Notes: generated from the sequence alone by a model not told the origin. A stretch of DNA of 64,000 nucleotides from Neorhizobium huautlense (GCF_030811685.1 NZ_JAUSRF010000004.1:1-64000), one strand, 5' to 3'; counted from the stretch's first letter, positions 9,450-19,582 are shown. Numbers and translations are program-made.

Positions 9450-9827
9450 TCAGCGCAGCACGCCAGTGGCCAAGGCGCGCTGGATACCACGAACGTCGGC
9501 ACCCTTTTTGAGCGTTTTCGCGATGGGTTCGCTGCTGCCGGATACCCAGATTTTCAGCTCCGAATCGAGGTCGAACGTACCTGCCGTCTCGACGGAAAAC
9601 CGTGTGATGGCGCGGTAGGGGATCGACATGTAATCGACCTTGCTGCCGGTCATCCCCTGGATGTCGACGAGAATGACACGAAACTGTGTAAAGACGAAAA
9701 AGTCGCGAATGACTTTAAAGGCGAGCTCCGGCGCTTCGCCATCGATCAGAACGCCATTGAGACGTTTGCTCAAATCGGCCGGATCAACGGCGGAACCATG
9801 CCCCAGCAGTCCGTCGAATATGCCCAT
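9450..9827 (-). CDS. PH domain-containing protein
   Basis: The 125-aa protein MGIFDGLLGHGS... resembles small bacterial PH-domain proteins (bPH type): a short helical leader and then beta strands such as FVFTQFRVILVDIQG and YMSIPYRAITRFSVE. The pattern of alternating strands ending in a C-terminal helix fits the PH fold. Function is unknown for these proteins; no enzyme motif is visible. The ATG at 9827 is preceded by GGGAG with good spacing, so I rejected the longer in-frame extension. It stands alone, convergent with the Ala/Pro-rich gene. Confidence 0.8.
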   Translation of the reverse strand: MGIFDGLLGHGSAVDPADLSKRLNGVLIDGEAPELAFKVIRDFFVFTQFRVILVDIQGMTGSKVDYMSIPYRAITRFSVETAGTFDLDSELKIWVSGSSEPIAKTLKKGADVRGIQRALATGVLR

Positions 9828-9906
9828 GATGTTCTCCCAATGACGATCATTCGGTAGAAATAGGATAAAACGCCGCAACAACAAGCTGACCGGCGGCAAG
9901 GTGCAG

Positions 9907-9936
9907 TTGACGATCCGCCTTGCGACACTGTAAAGC
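9907..9936 (+). promoter_or_regulatory. Possible housekeeping promoter for tRNA-Ser
   Basis: TTGACG at 9907-9912 and TAAAGC at 9931-9936 with an 18-bp spacer resemble -35 and -10 elements about 70 bp upstream of the tRNA. This is pattern matching only. Confidence 0.35.
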
Positions 9937-10003
9937 CAAGCCTCCAACGAATGAACGGGACCGCGTTCCCGCGCGCCAGCGAGGCTTTGCTGGTTCGTTC
10001 AGG

Positions 10004-10093
10004 GGAAGAGTGTCCGAGTGGTTTAAGGAACCGGTCTTGAAAACCGGCGTGCGGGAGACCGTACCGTGGGTTCGAATCCCACCTCTTCCGCCA
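10004..10093 (+). tRNA. tRNA-Ser (anticodon UGA)
   Basis: The 90-nt sequence folds as a class II tRNA. The 7-bp acceptor stem pairs 10004-10010 (GGAAGAG) with 10083-10089 (CTCTTCC), followed by discriminator G and an encoded CCA. The anticodon stem is CCGGT/ACCGG around loop CTTGAAA, giving anticodon TGA at 10038-10040. A long variable arm and GTTCGAATC T-loop are present, as required for serine. No integrase gene or duplicated 3' end is seen beside it. Confidence 0.97.
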
Positions 10094-10300
10094 ATGTTTC
10101 GCATATCGGTATGCGAGACAAACAAATTTTCCGATTCACATTACATCTCCGCAAGTTCGGGATCATCGGGCGATGGATCGCCAACTGCCCCATCACCGCC
10201 TCGGATAGTCGTCAACTTTGCGCTATGTCATTGAGCTGACACCGTCGTCGGTCGATATTCCTCTCGTTGTTTTATCGATAAGCAGGATTGGAAGAGACAG

Positions 10301-11392
10301 ATGACGAAACGTATTTTTGCGTCCCCCGGCCGTTATGTTCAGGGCAGCGGTGTGATTGCGGAACTCGGGACCTATCTGGCGGAGTTTGGTGATAATGCCT
10401 TCCTCGTGTCCGATGACATCGTCTGGGGCCTGATCGGCAAACAGGTCGAGGCCGCCATTGCCGGCAAGACCCAATATACCCGCGAAGGATTTGGTGGCGA
10501 AGCGTCGGTCAACGAAATCAGGCGGCTTGCCGATGCGGCGCGCAAGGTCGGCTCCAGGGTCGTTGTCGGTCTGGGTGGCGGCAAGACGCTCGATACCGTC
10601 AAGGCCGTCGCCGACGAGTTGAAGCAGCCGGTTGTCATCGTGCCGACCATCGCGTCCACCGACGCGCCATGCAGCGCTCTTTCTGTCATCTACTCCGATG
10701 ACGGCGTGTTCGAGGAATATCGCTTCTATTCGAAGAACCCGGATCTCGTTCTGGTCGATACCTGGATCTGCGCGCAGGCGCCCGCGCGCCTGTTCGCATC
10801 CGGCATCGCCGATGGTCTTGCCACCTATGTGGAAGCGCTCGCGGTCCAGCGCTCCAACGCAAAAACCATGGTCGGCGGCGCGTCTTCCATTGCCGGAATG
10901 GCGATCGCGGAAGCCTGCGAAAAGACGCTGCTGACCTATGGTTTCAGCGCCTACAAGGCCGTGCAACAGAAACTGGTCACGCCGGCGGTCGAAGCCGTCG
11001 TGGAAGCCTCCACGCTGCTTTCCGGTCTCGGTTTCGAGAATGGGGGGCTTGCCGGCGCGCATGCCATCCATAACGGCTTTACCGCTCTTCACGGTGAAAT
11101 CCATAACCTGACGCATGGTGAAAAGGTAGCCTACGGCACCCTCGCCCATATGGTTCTGGAACAGCGTCCGGATGACGAGATTGCCGACTATATCGAGTTC
11201 TACCGCATGATCGACATGCCGACCACGCTGAAGGAACTGCATCTGGAAGGTGTCAGCCGCGAAGACCTGATCAAGGTCGGTGAACTGGCCAATAGCGAGA
11301 CCGATACGCTGCGCAATCTGCGTTCCGATTTCACCGCGCAGGAAGTCGCTGACGCCATTCTCGCGGTGGATGCACTCAGCCAGTCGGTATGA
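10301..11392 (+). CDS. gldA: Glycerol dehydrogenase, iron/zinc-containing alcohol dehydrogenase family
   Basis: The 363-aa protein matches GldA-type NAD-dependent glycerol dehydrogenases. The nucleotide-binding region is VVVGLGGGKTLDTVKAVA near residue 88, followed by PTIASTDAPCSALSV. The metal ligands are visible in order: Asp in GIADGLATYVEA, His in GLAGAHAIHNGF and His in HGEKVAYG. It would oxidise glycerol to dihydroxyacetone. No dihydroxyacetone kinase gene lies next to it, so its partner pathway is not shown here. It is a single gene with its own terminator. Confidence 0.93.
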   Translation: MTKRIFASPGRYVQGSGVIAELGTYLAEFGDNAFLVSDDIVWGLIGKQVEAAIAGKTQYTREGFGGEASVNEIRRLADAARKVGSRVVVGLGGGKTLDTVKAVADELKQPVVIVPTIASTDAPCSALSVIYSDDGVFEEYRFYSKNPDLVLVDTWICAQAPARLFASGIADGLATYVEALAVQRSNAKTMVGGASSIAGMAIAEACEKTLLTYGFSAYKAVQQKLVTPAVEAVVEASTLLSGLGFENGGLAGAHAIHNGFTALHGEIHNLTHGEKVAYGTLAHMVLEQRPDDEIADYIEFYRMIDMPTTLKELHLEGVSREDLIKVGELANSETDTLRNLRSDFTAQEVADAILAVDALSQSV

Positions 11393-11708
11393 GGTTCTGA
11401 CGGCCGGTTGAACCATAGAGAAGCCAGTCTCGAGATTCGGGATACAGCTTCCGGTTTTATGAGATGGGTGCCGATCGGCGCCCATTTCTGTTGAGCATAT
11501 ATCGGCCGAAAGCGGGGGCGCACTGCCCTCATGCGTGATGCCGCCGCGTAAAAGGTGTTCGCCAGGCGCTGAAACACGCCCTTGATTTCCAGCGCCTATT
11601 TTCTTGCGCGATATCGATCTGACGCAAGCCAGACTGACCGCCGCAACGTGAGCAGGACGTGCGGCGGCTGGAGGCGTGACGGGCAGGTTCCCCTACCCGC
11701 CAAACGGA
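11393..11708. other. Intergenic region with terminator and a second hairpin
   Basis: This 316-bp gap lies between the convergent gldA and methyltransferase genes. It holds the gldA terminator at 11464-11488 and a second dyad with 8-bp arms (CCGCCGCA 11638-11645, TGCGGCGG 11660-11667) without a T-run. I see no gene in it. Confidence 0.6.
11464..11488 (+). terminator. Rho-independent terminator of gldA
   Basis: A 9-bp stem with one G-U pair (ATGGGTGCC / GGCGCCCAT), loop GATC, and TTTCT follow the gldA stop by about 70 bp. Confidence 0.75.
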
Positions 11709-12755
11709 TCAGTCTTTGCGCTTCATGACGCCGTAGACGATATTGCGGTTCTTGCCGAAGAACACGCTGGTCTCGTACTCGTGGCCATCATCCTTGCAGG
11801 CATTGATGATGTTCCACATGTCGGCTTCCGAGCGCAGCAGCAGCTGCCAGTTCATGAAGGTCTCGATATAACCGTCGACCACGATCGGGTAGGAATAGTT
11901 GGCAAACAGGAAGGTGCCGCCCGGCTTCAGCATGTCGAGAGCACGCTGGGTGAGCTTGATGGCCACCTTGTCGACCAGATAATCGTAAAGACCGGATGCG
12001 TAAACGAGATCGAACTGTCCCGGTTCGATACGCTTTGCCAGGATCTGGCGAACCGAGCCGTCGACCGCTTCCACGCCCATTTTTGCGTAATCGCGTGTGA
12101 TCGTGCCGATGCTGACCGGATCCTGATCAAGCGCCACGTAGCGCTTCAAACCGCCGTTCCTGGCAGCTTGCGAGCATTCCACCTCGCGCAGATGCCCGGC
12201 GGCGATGCTGAGCACTTCGGTTTCCGGGCCCTTCTCCGCAGCCACTTCATCGACGAAGCGCGCGAGGATATCGCGGCGGTCCCAGTTGGCCTGCGAGGAC
12301 GGTGCGGTGCTGGTATATTCGAACAGCGCCTTGCCGCGTTCCGAGGCTGCAGCGATCATGTCCGAAACGCATTCATGGCGATAGATCAGGTCGAGCAGGC
12401 TGGCATCGCCGGAATAACCGCGCGGCTTGTCCCAGGACCAGCGTGTCAGCGGGTCTTCGAGGAAATAAGCGGCGACGGGATGGTTCTGGATCAAGGGAAC
12501 CAGTTCCAGCCAGACACTCTGGTGCAGCCGGCCACGCAGGTCGTGCAACGAAAGCGTGATCTTGTCGATGATGGCGGTCGGATTGTCGTTTCTTTCGAAC
12601 TGCTGGCGAGCAAGCTCCAGCAGAAGCGCCACTTCGCCCTTCCCCGCGGCGAGTTGGCTTTCGAAATTATCCGCCTTTTCGACCGAAAATTCATCGGCAA
12701 TCTGTTTCGGCGTGATGAGACTGTGGCCGTCGAATTGCAATTTGATCTGGTTCAC
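11709..12755 (-). CDS. Class I SAM-dependent methyltransferase (PhcB-like)
   Basis: The 348-aa protein has a helical N-terminal domain (residues 1-150) and a Rossmann methyltransferase domain with motif I as EVLSIAAGHLREVE near residue 200 and later LKPGGTFLFANYSYP. The segment KPRGYSGDASLLDLIY at about residue 115 resembles a motif I associate with methyltransferases related to PhcB, which makes a 3-hydroxy fatty acid methyl ester signal in Ralstonia. That link is inference; the substrate is unknown. The gene is transcribed away from a GGDEF-EAL gene 278 bp upstream, and it stands alone otherwise. Confidence 0.75.
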   Translation of the reverse strand: MNQIKLQFDGHSLITPKQIADEFSVEKADNFESQLAAGKGEVALLLELARQQFERNDNPTAIIDKITLSLHDLRGRLHQSVWLELVPLIQNHPVAAYFLEDPLTRWSWDKPRGYSGDASLLDLIYRHECVSDMIAAASERGKALFEYTSTAPSSQANWDRRDILARFVDEVAAEKGPETEVLSIAAGHLREVECSQAARNGGLKRYVALDQDPVSIGTITRDYAKMGVEAVDGSVRQILAKRIEPGQFDLVYASGLYDYLVDKVAIKLTQRALDMLKPGGTFLFANYSYPIVVDGYIETFMNWQLLLRSEADMWNIINACKDDGHEYETSVFFGKNRNIVYGVMKRKD

Positions 12756-13033
12756 GTGACATACCCCACTGCTAACGTGAATGAATTATTAACGACCCCA
12801 ATCAAACACGATACATCTAAAAACGCACCATAGACTTGCATTAATGATTAACTATCAAATTCCATGCATGACACATCGGTCGGGTTGACCATTGAAGATT
12901 CAAGAAAAGTTAAGTGCCTTCCCCGTAAATTTACGGGATGCAAGCTTGATGGTGGAACCTCTCTGCCGGCTTGCCGATGGTTCTGTTAGGGAATTCGAAA
13001 GTCCCGAAACGGGCCGAGCTGATAGGACAGTGC

Positions 13034-15007
13034 ATGAAGCACACATTCGCCGACGCCATAGAAACAGATCTCCAGAAGTCGGTGGAGCGACCGACGTCAT
13101 GGGAGCTTCGCGCGCTGTATCGCGAGGCCGATGAAAAGGCGCGGGCGACCGCCACCCGTAAGGGCCTGTGGATCGCCGTCCTGTCCTATCTCGGTTATTC
13201 GGTTACCGACTTCCTGATGATCCCGGATGTGGCCATGCAGACCGCCGTGATGCGTCTGCTCGTTTCCGTGCTGTCGCTTGCGGTTCTGGAAATTCTGGTC
13301 GCCTCCAAAGTCCATGCCCGCTGGCTGGACCGCACGAGCGCGACCGCACTGGTGGTCGCCTATGCCGCCTGGCTGGTGCCGGCGCTGCATACGACACATG
13401 CGGAAAGCCTGTCCTATTACATGATTTTCGGTGCCATCTTCATGATGGGCGCCAACCTGTTCTTCAATTTTCCATTCCTGCTGTCGATCGTCTCGTCGGG
13501 CGCGATTCTTCTGTCCTTCCTGGCGTCGCTTCTGTTCTTCTTTCCGACAGACAGCGCCTATGCTTTCGGCTTCACCACATTCTATCTCTCCTGCTTCGTG
13601 TTCACCTCCTATGTGAACTGGAAGCTGAACGTGGAGCGCTACCACGTTTTCCTCAATGCTCACGAAGCCAAGCTGCGCCAGACGGAAGCCAACGAGCGTG
13701 GCGCCGCCCTGCTGCGCATGTCGAACACCGATTATCTGACCGGGCTCGACAATCGTCGCGCCGTCGATCAGCGCCTGCGCACCTATTGGAACGAATGGCA
13801 GGGCGAAGGGCGCGGTTTTGCCGCCATGCTGGTCGATGTCGATTTCTTCAAGAAATACAATGACGGTTACGGCCATATTCAGGGTGACCATTGCCTGATC
13901 ACCGTCGCCAACACCATTCGCGAAGCGGTCGAGCCGCACGGCGGTTCGATCGGCCGTTATGGCGGCGAGGAATTCATCGTGCTTGCCCGTGTCAGCAGCC
14001 GCGCCGATGTCGCGACGCTCGCTGAAAAGATACGCGGCACGGTCGAGAGCCTTGGCGTACCGCATGTGGAGCGCCGCGATGGCACCGCCATCGTCACGGT
14101 CAGCGTCGGCGCGGCCTTCACGCGTGATCATATTGGCACCAAGCTGGAAAAGATCATCCACGAAGCCGACCGGGCGCTTTACAGCGCCAAGGCGCATGGC
14201 CGCAATTGCGCCCGCGTGTTCGATCCGAACGATCCGCATACGAGCGATGAAAGCGAGAATATTGCAGCATTGCTGAAACTGGCCATCACGCAGGGGCTGG
14301 TGTCGATGGTCTACCAGCCGCTGGTGGATTTGAAGACCGGCCGTCAGGATGCCAGCGAAGCGCTGATGCGCCTGAAGACGCTGGATGGCGACAATATCTC
14401 GCCTACCCTGTTCATTCCGATCGCGGAACGAACCGGCATCATTCTGGAACTGGGCAAATGGGCCGTTCGCACCGTCTGCCGCGAGATGCTGGCCACCAAC
14501 CAGGCCGATGTCGTCAGCGTTAACGTCTCCCCCATCCAGTTGCGCACACCGGGTTTTGCCGCAAGCATCGCCGCCATTCTCGGCGAAACCGGCATTTCCG
14601 GAAATCGTCTGGCCTTCGAAATCACCGAGGGGCTGGACATGGAAATCCATTCCGACGTGCTGCGCTGCATCAGCGATCTGAAAATGCTCGGCATCCGCAT
14701 CTGGCTCGATGATTTCGGAACCGGTTTTGCCGGCCTGTCATGGCTGCGCCTGATCGACTTCGACACCGTCAAGATCGACCGCTCCTTCCTGCATGACATC
14801 GATACCGAACGCGGGCGCATCATGCTGGGCGATATCGTCGATCTCGTGCGCCATCGCGGCCCCAATATTCTGGTCGAGGGCGTGGAGAACGAAGAGCAGC
14901 TGCAGTGCCTGCGCGACATGAATATCGATTTCGCGCAAGGGTACCATGTCGGACGCCCCGTCCCGGCTGCCCGATCGGCGGGTGCTACCCGTTTGTTATC
15001 GCGTTAG
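13034..15007 (+). CDS. Membrane-bound diguanylate cyclase/phosphodiesterase (GGDEF-EAL)
   Basis: The 657-aa protein has six or so predicted membrane spans in residues 40-195, a short linker, a GGDEF domain (NTDYLTGLDNRR then GRYGGEEFIVLAR) and an EAL domain. In the EAL domain the metal and catalytic signatures are present: EALMRLK, VNVSPIQLR, FEITEG, LDDFGTGFAGL, VKIDRSF and VEGVENEEQ. Both domains look catalytically competent by motif, so it could make or degrade cyclic di-GMP. I start at the ATG giving MKHTFADAIE; the frame opens 21 codons earlier without support. Its last 12 bp overlap the end of the convergent MFS gene. Confidence 0.93.
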   Translation: MKHTFADAIETDLQKSVERPTSWELRALYREADEKARATATRKGLWIAVLSYLGYSVTDFLMIPDVAMQTAVMRLLVSVLSLAVLEILVASKVHARWLDRTSATALVVAYAAWLVPALHTTHAESLSYYMIFGAIFMMGANLFFNFPFLLSIVSSGAILLSFLASLLFFFPTDSAYAFGFTTFYLSCFVFTSYVNWKLNVERYHVFLNAHEAKLRQTEANERGAALLRMSNTDYLTGLDNRRAVDQRLRTYWNEWQGEGRGFAAMLVDVDFFKKYNDGYGHIQGDHCLITVANTIREAVEPHGGSIGRYGGEEFIVLARVSSRADVATLAEKIRGTVESLGVPHVERRDGTAIVTVSVGAAFTRDHIGTKLEKIIHEADRALYSAKAHGRNCARVFDPNDPHTSDESENIAALLKLAITQGLVSMVYQPLVDLKTGRQDASEALMRLKTLDGDNISPTLFIPIAERTGIILELGKWAVRTVCREMLATNQADVVSVNVSPIQLRTPGFAASIAAILGETGISGNRLAFEITEGLDMEIHSDVLRCISDLKMLGIRIWLDDFGTGFAGLSWLRLIDFDTVKIDRSFLHDIDTERGRIMLGDIVDLVRHRGPNILVEGVENEEQLQCLRDMNIDFAQGYHVGRPVPAARSAGATRLLSR

Positions 15008-16168
15008 CCGACGCCAGCCGGGCCTGAAGCCCGGCCGTGCTCCCTGCGATACCGGCGCCATGAAGAAACTCAGCGCCGCGAACGGCAGAAGCACCGCAAA
15101 ACTTGCCAGAAGGCCAAATGTTTCGGCGACGAAACCAAGCACCGGCGGCACGCCTATTGTCGACAGCATCAGCGTTAGCGAGAGTGCCGCAAGGTTGTCG
15201 GCGGGCTTGCCCTTGCCGCGTTCGATCGTGGTCGCCACCGCCAGAGGATAACCGAGCGCGATACCGCAGCCGATCACGAAAAACGCGACGCCGGTGAGGA
15301 TGAGGCCAGGCGTGACCAGCATGCCGATCAGGCCCAAGATCACCATCAGAGCCGAGCCCCGCACCAGTGTCATGGTGCCGTAATGCTGCCGTAACGAATC
15401 GCCGCACATCCGTGTCAGGCCCATGCCGAGCGTAAAACAGGCATAGATGATGCCGGCCGTGGCAGCGTTCGCACCGGCGCGTTCCTGCAGGAAAAAGATG
15501 CCCCAGTCATAGATCGCGCCTTCGGTGATGCAGATGCCGAAGACCATGACGCAGATCAAAAGGATGGTGCGATCGGGCAGGACGAAGATCGTAGAACGTT
15601 TCGCAGCAGGTATTATTTCGGGTGCGGAAATATCCTTTGGCGTGATGCGCAGGATCACCAGACAGGCGATCATCACTAATGCGGATGCGGTTGCCTGATG
15701 AATGAAAGGTGAAACCTCCCTCGCTGCCACGAAGCCGGAGGCAAGCGAACCGAGCAGCAGGCCGATCGACCAGAAACCATGGCTGCGCGACAGCACTTTC
15801 ACGCCGGTGCGCTTTTCCGTGCCGGTGGCGATCATGTTGGCGGCAACATCCATGATGGTGCGGAAAAACCCGTACAGGATGAACAGCAGGAAGAAGGGCG
15901 CAATCGGCGCGATGGTGATCAGCGGCATGATGATGGCGCAGATGGTGAGCATCAGCGGCGCGGTGATGCGCGGCGTGAGCCATTCGGTGATGCGGCCGGC
16001 GACGGTCAGTGCCACCAGTGTTCCGATCGGCGCCCCCAGCAGCGAAAGCCCCAGCACGGTCTTGTCGACACCAAGCCCGGCCTGAATGGATGGCAGGCGG
16101 GTGAACAGCGAAACGAACAGAATGGAATTGCAGAAGAAGATCAGCGCGGGAGGCGCAAGGGTGGCCAT
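14996..16168 (-). CDS. MFS transporter
   Basis: The 390-aa protein shows about 12 hydrophobic spans and the MFS loop motif between spans 2 and 3 (GAPIGTLVALTVAGRITEW). It resembles the YbjJ-type group of MFS proteins, whose substrates are not known. The chosen start (MATLAPPALIFF) places the first span directly after the N-terminus; the longer frame adds 43 polar residues. It is a single gene, convergent with the GGDEF-EAL gene and overlapping its 3' end by 12 bp. Confidence 0.88.
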   Translation of the reverse strand: MATLAPPALIFFCNSILFVSLFTRLPSIQAGLGVDKTVLGLSLLGAPIGTLVALTVAGRITEWLTPRITAPLMLTICAIIMPLITIAPIAPFFLLFILYGFFRTIMDVAANMIATGTEKRTGVKVLSRSHGFWSIGLLLGSLASGFVAAREVSPFIHQATASALVMIACLVILRITPKDISAPEIIPAAKRSTIFVLPDRTILLICVMVFGICITEGAIYDWGIFFLQERAGANAATAGIIYACFTLGMGLTRMCGDSLRQHYGTMTLVRGSALMVILGLIGMLVTPGLILTGVAFFVIGCGIALGYPLAVATTIERGKGKPADNLAALSLTLMLSTIGVPPVLGFVAETFGLLASFAVLLPFAALSFFMAPVSQGARPGFRPGWRRLTR

Positions 16169-16359
16169 GTCATCATTCCGGGAATCAGCATTTTGCGACC
16201 CTCTTCGCACCGCAAGATGAACGCGACAAGACAGTGTTGGGCAGGGCTGCCATACACAAACGACGGATGATGACGGAATTGCGATTGAAAACGTCAATCC
16301 GGCATCTTCACCTTTGCTGAAATAGCGCTAGCCTTATCCAATCGCTCTGGAGAAAGCCG

Positions 16360-16785
16360 ATGCAGATCCGATTCCTGATCGTCGCAATGTATACCCTCCT
16401 TTCATCCCTCAACCCGGCCTTCGCCGAGGATCCCGTCGCTGATGCACAGGCGATCATCAGCGAGCAGATCGCCGCGATGAAGGCGCAGGATGCCGGCAAG
16501 GCCTATTCCTTCGCCTCACCCGGAATTCGCGGGCTTTTCCCGGATGAAAAACGATTCTTTGAAATGGTGCAGAAGAACTACGACGCCATCTTTCACGCCG
16601 GCAACTATGCCTTCGGTCGGTCCAAGCTTGTGGGCGGTGGCGAACTGGTGCTGCAGGAAGTGATGATCACTGGCCCCGGCGGCAAGGACTGGACGGCGAT
16701 CTACGAGATGCGGTTGACGGATGACGGCAGTTACAAGGTCAACGGCGTGCGGATGCTGAAGAACACCGCGAGCACCGGGATTTAG
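16360..16785 (+). CDS. DUF4864 domain-containing secreted protein
   Basis: The 141-aa protein has a signal peptide (about residues 1-22, cleavage after AFA) and a small NTF2-like or cystatin-like domain typical of DUF4864: DAQAIISEQIAAMKAQD, AYSFASPGIRGLFP and a final WTAIYEMRL strand. It is probably periplasmic. Function is unknown. It is flanked by the MFS gene (divergent) and recX (convergent; stop codons overlap by 4 bp). Confidence 0.85.
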   Translation: MQIRFLIVAMYTLLSSLNPAFAEDPVADAQAIISEQIAAMKAQDAGKAYSFASPGIRGLFPDEKRFFEMVQKNYDAIFHAGNYAFGRSKLVGGGELVLQEVMITGPGGKDWTAIYEMRLTDDGSYKVNGVRMLKNTASTGI

Positions 16786-17342
16786 AACGTGGAACCCGTT
16801 ATTAGTTCTTCAGCCTCGTCGTTATCGAGCGCGACAACGCGGCGGCAGAGATCCAGACTGAAACCCTGCCTCGCAATCGACGAAAGCTCCTTGGTCATTC
16901 GCTTATCGTCGGCCTCGCCGCGCCGATAAGGCCCGAACCCGCGTTTGCGCGCATAGGCGAGTGCCGCCTGAACATCATCGGCATCCTCGAGCGCGATGGA
17001 GGCCGTTTCGGGCGCCACGCCCTTTTCCTGCAGCTTGCGCTGGATCATCCGCTTCGAGCGACCGTTCCGCACGCCGGAGCGGACTTTGGTTTCGGCATAA
17101 TTCTGATCATCCAGCGCGCCCAGCGTGCGGCCGAATTCGAGCGCCGAATTCGCCAGAACATGCAGGTCCTCGTCGGAAATATCCTCGAACTTCTGCTTCG
17201 CCTTGCGCTTGATGGCGTCGGACAATTCACGCTCCGACATCATCCGGCGTGACAGCCGGTAGATGGTGGAGTTTTTCGACCAGGCCAGCATGCGCGGCGT
17301 CACACCGGTCTGCCGTTCCTGTTCGTCATCCTCGCCTGTCAC
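16782..17342 (-). CDS. recX: Regulatory protein RecX
   Basis: The 186-aa protein has the three-helix-repeat pattern of RecX: LSRRMMSERELSDAIKRK, then NGRSKRMIQRKLQEKGV, then a C-terminal repeat AALAYARKRGFGPY. RecX binds and inhibits RecA filaments. I prefer the GTG at 17342, with GAGGA at a suitable distance; a TTG at 17348 is nearly equal. recA is not in this window. It lies 12 bp downstream of tgt on the same strand, so it is likely co-transcribed with the queuosine genes. Confidence 0.9.
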   Translation of the reverse strand: MTGEDDEQERQTGVTPRMLAWSKNSTIYRLSRRMMSERELSDAIKRKAKQKFEDISDEDLHVLANSALEFGRTLGALDDQNYAETKVRSGVRNGRSKRMIQRKLQEKGVAPETASIALEDADDVQAALAYARKRGFGPYRRGEADDKRMTKELSSIARQGFSLDLCRRVVALDNDEAEELITGSTF

Positions 17343-17354
17343 GCGCAAAAATCC

Positions 17355-18485
17355 TCAGAGCTTGTCGATATCGCCCTTGGCCCAGGCTTCCTGCGTTTCC
17401 GCATAAAAGTCCTCGAAACGGCCTTCGGCAATCGACTGGCGGATGCCCTTCATCAGGTCCTGGTAATAGTGAAGATTGTTCCACGAAAGCAGCATGCCGC
17501 CCAGCGCCTCATCCGAACGGACGAGGTGATGCAGATAGGCGCGCGAATAATCGCGGGCGGCCGGGCAGCTGGATTCCTCGTCCAGCGGACGCATATCCTC
17601 GGCATGACGGGCATTGCGGATGTTGACGCGGCCACGGCGCGTGAAGGCCAGACCATGACGGCCGGAACGGGTTGGCATGACGCAGTCGAACATGTCGATG
17701 CCGCGCGCCACGGATTTCAGAATATCGTCCGGCGTGCCGACGCCCATCAGGTAACGCGGCTTTTCGGTCGGCAGAACAGGCAGCGTGGTTTCGAGCATCG
17801 AAAGCATCACGTCCTGCGGCTCACCGACGGCAAGGCCACCCACGGCATAACCCTTGAGGTCGAGCTGTTTCAGGCCTTCGGCGGAGCGGATACGCAGAGC
17901 CGGAATGTCGCCGCCTTGCACGATGCCGAACATTGCCTTGCCAGCCTGTTCACCAAAGGCGACACGGCAGCGTTCGGCCCAGCGTAACGACATTTCCATC
18001 GCCCGCTCGATTTCCCGAGGCTCCGCGGGCAGCGCCACGCATTCGTCGAGCTGCATCTGGATATCGGAGCCCAACAGGCCCTGGATCTCGATCGAGCGTT
18101 CCGGTGACATGTGGTGCAACGAACCGTCGACATGGCTCTTGAAGGTCACGCCCTGCTCATCCAGCTTGCGAAGGCCCGACAGCGACATGACCTGAAACCC
18201 TCCCGAATCGGTGAGAATCGGGCCATCCCACCGGATCAGCTTGTGCAGGCCACCGAGGCGCGCGACGCGCTCCGCGCCCGGCCGCAGCATCAGGTGATAG
18301 GTATTGCCGAGGATGATATCCGCGCCGGTATCCTTCACCTGATCGAGATACATCGCCTTGACCGTGCCGACCGTGCCGACCGGCATAAAGGCCGGGGTGC
18401 GGATCGTGCCGCGCGGCATGGACACTTCGCCGAGACGGGCGCCGCCGCTGGTGGCCTTGAGGGTGAACTGAAAGTTTTCGGTCAT
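17355..18485 (-). CDS. tgt: tRNA-guanine transglycosylase (queuine tRNA-ribosyltransferase)
   Basis: The 376-aa TIM-barrel enzyme swaps guanine-34 for preQ1 in GUN-anticodon tRNAs. Motifs: [14 protein letters not shown] (catalytic Asp), [17 protein letters not shown], and [20 protein letters not shown] carrying the nucleophile Asp region (FDCVMPTR). A zinc site is expected in the C-terminal part near [15 protein letters not shown]. The ATG overlaps the queA stop by 4 nt, indicating translational coupling of the two queuosine steps. Confidence 0.97.
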   Translation of the reverse strand: MTENFQFTLKATSGGARLGEVSMPRGTIRTPAFMPVGTVGTVKAMYLDQVKDTGADIILGNTYHLMLRPGAERVARLGGLHKLIRWDGPILTDSGGFQVMSLSGLRKLDEQGVTFKSHVDGSLHHMSPERSIEIQGLLGSDIQMQLDECVALPAEPREIERAMEMSLRWAERCRVAFGEQAGKAMFGIVQGGDIPALRIRSAEGLKQLDLKGYAVGGLAVGEPQDVMLSMLETTLPVLPTEKPRYLMGVGTPDDILKSVARGIDMFDCVMPTRSGRHGLAFTRRGRVNIRNARHAEDMRPLDEESSCPAARDYSRAYLHHLVRSDEALGGMLLSWNNLHYYQDLMKGIRQSIAEGRFEDFYAETQEAWAKGDIDKL

Positions 18486-19570
18486 CGGGGCATCCGGTGA
18501 AGAAGGCTGGAATCGCCATAGGAATAGAAACGGTAGCCGGTTTCGATCGCGTGGGCGTAGGCGCGCTGCATGGTTTCAAGCCCGGCAAAGGCGGAGACCA
18601 GCATCATCAGCGTCGATTTCGGCAGGTGGAAATTGGTCATCAGCAGATCGACCGCCCTAAAACGGTAACCGGGCGTGATGAAGATGCCCGTGGCGTCGCT
18701 CCAGGCATGGATGAGGCCGTCCTCGGAGGCCGCACTCTCGATCAGGCGCAACGAGGTCGTGCCGACGCAGACGATGCGCCCGCCCCTCGCCTTCACGGCA
18801 TTCAGGGCCTCAGCGGTTTGAGCGCTCACATGGCCGATTTCCAGATGCATCTTGTGGTCGTCGGTATCATCGGCCTTGACCGGCAGGAACGTTCCCGCGC
18901 CGACATGCAGAGTCACGAAGTGTCGTTCGACACCCGCCGCATCCAGCCCCGCAAAAAGGTCCGGAGTAAAGTGGAGGCCGGCGGTGGGCGCTGCAACGGC
19001 GCCCTCTTCACGGGCATAAATGGTCTGATAGTCCTTGCGGTCCTGCTCGTCCTCCGGACGCTTCGCTGCGATATAGGGCGGCAGCGGAATATGGCCGGAG
19101 CCCATGATCGCCTCGTCTAGCGCCGGGCCGGAGAGGTCGAAACGCAGCGTGACTTCACCGCCCTCACCCTTCTCCTCGACCGTCGCCATCAGCGAACCGA
19201 GAAGGCAGGTATTGGCGTCGGATCGTCCGAATTCGATGCGGTCGCCCACCTTGATGCGTTTTCCGGGCTTGGCAAAGGCCTTCCAGACATCCGGTTCTGT
19301 GCGCATGTGCAGCGTCGCCGACACTTGCTGGCCGCCGGCACCCTCGCGGTGGCGAATGCCTTCCAGCTGCGCCGGAATGACCTTTGTGTCGTTGAACACC
19401 AGCGCATCGCCGGGTTTCAGGAAATCCACGAGATCGCGCACGACATGATCGGCAAGTTCGGGGTCGTTACCCGGCCTGACGACGAGCAGCCGCGCGCTGT
19501 CACGCGGGTTTGCCGGCCGCAATGCGATATTGTCGTCGGGGAGATCGAAATCGAACAGGTCTACGCGCAC
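18482..19570 (-). CDS. queA: S-adenosylmethionine:tRNA ribosyltransferase-isomerase
   Basis: The 362-aa enzyme converts tRNA-bound preQ1 to epoxyqueuosine using SAM. The N-terminus [48 protein letters not shown] and [16 protein letters not shown] are all family signatures. The start is a GTG with a weak ribosome site, but the family N-terminus fixes it. It is the first gene of the queA-tgt-recX group and overlaps tgt by 4 nt. Confidence 0.97.
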   Translation of the reverse strand: MRVDLFDFDLPDDNIALRPANPRDSARLLVVRPGNDPELADHVVRDLVDFLKPGDALVFNDTKVIPAQLEGIRHREGAGGQQVSATLHMRTEPDVWKAFAKPGKRIKVGDRIEFGRSDANTCLLGSLMATVEEKGEGGEVTLRFDLSGPALDEAIMGSGHIPLPPYIAAKRPEDEQDRKDYQTIYAREEGAVAAPTAGLHFTPDLFAGLDAAGVERHFVTLHVGAGTFLPVKADDTDDHKMHLEIGHVSAQTAEALNAVKARGGRIVCVGTTSLRLIESAASEDGLIHAWSDATGIFITPGYRFRAVDLLMTNFHLPKSTLMMLVSAFAGLETMQRAYAHAIETGYRFYSYGDSSLLHRMPR

Positions 19571-19582
19571 CGTCCGGGCCTT

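Noticed and set aside
10004..10093. tRNA-Ser as an attachment site of an integrated element
   Set aside because: No integrase gene or partial copy of the tRNA 3' end is seen in the neighbouring sequence, and the flanking genes are ordinary chromosomal genes.
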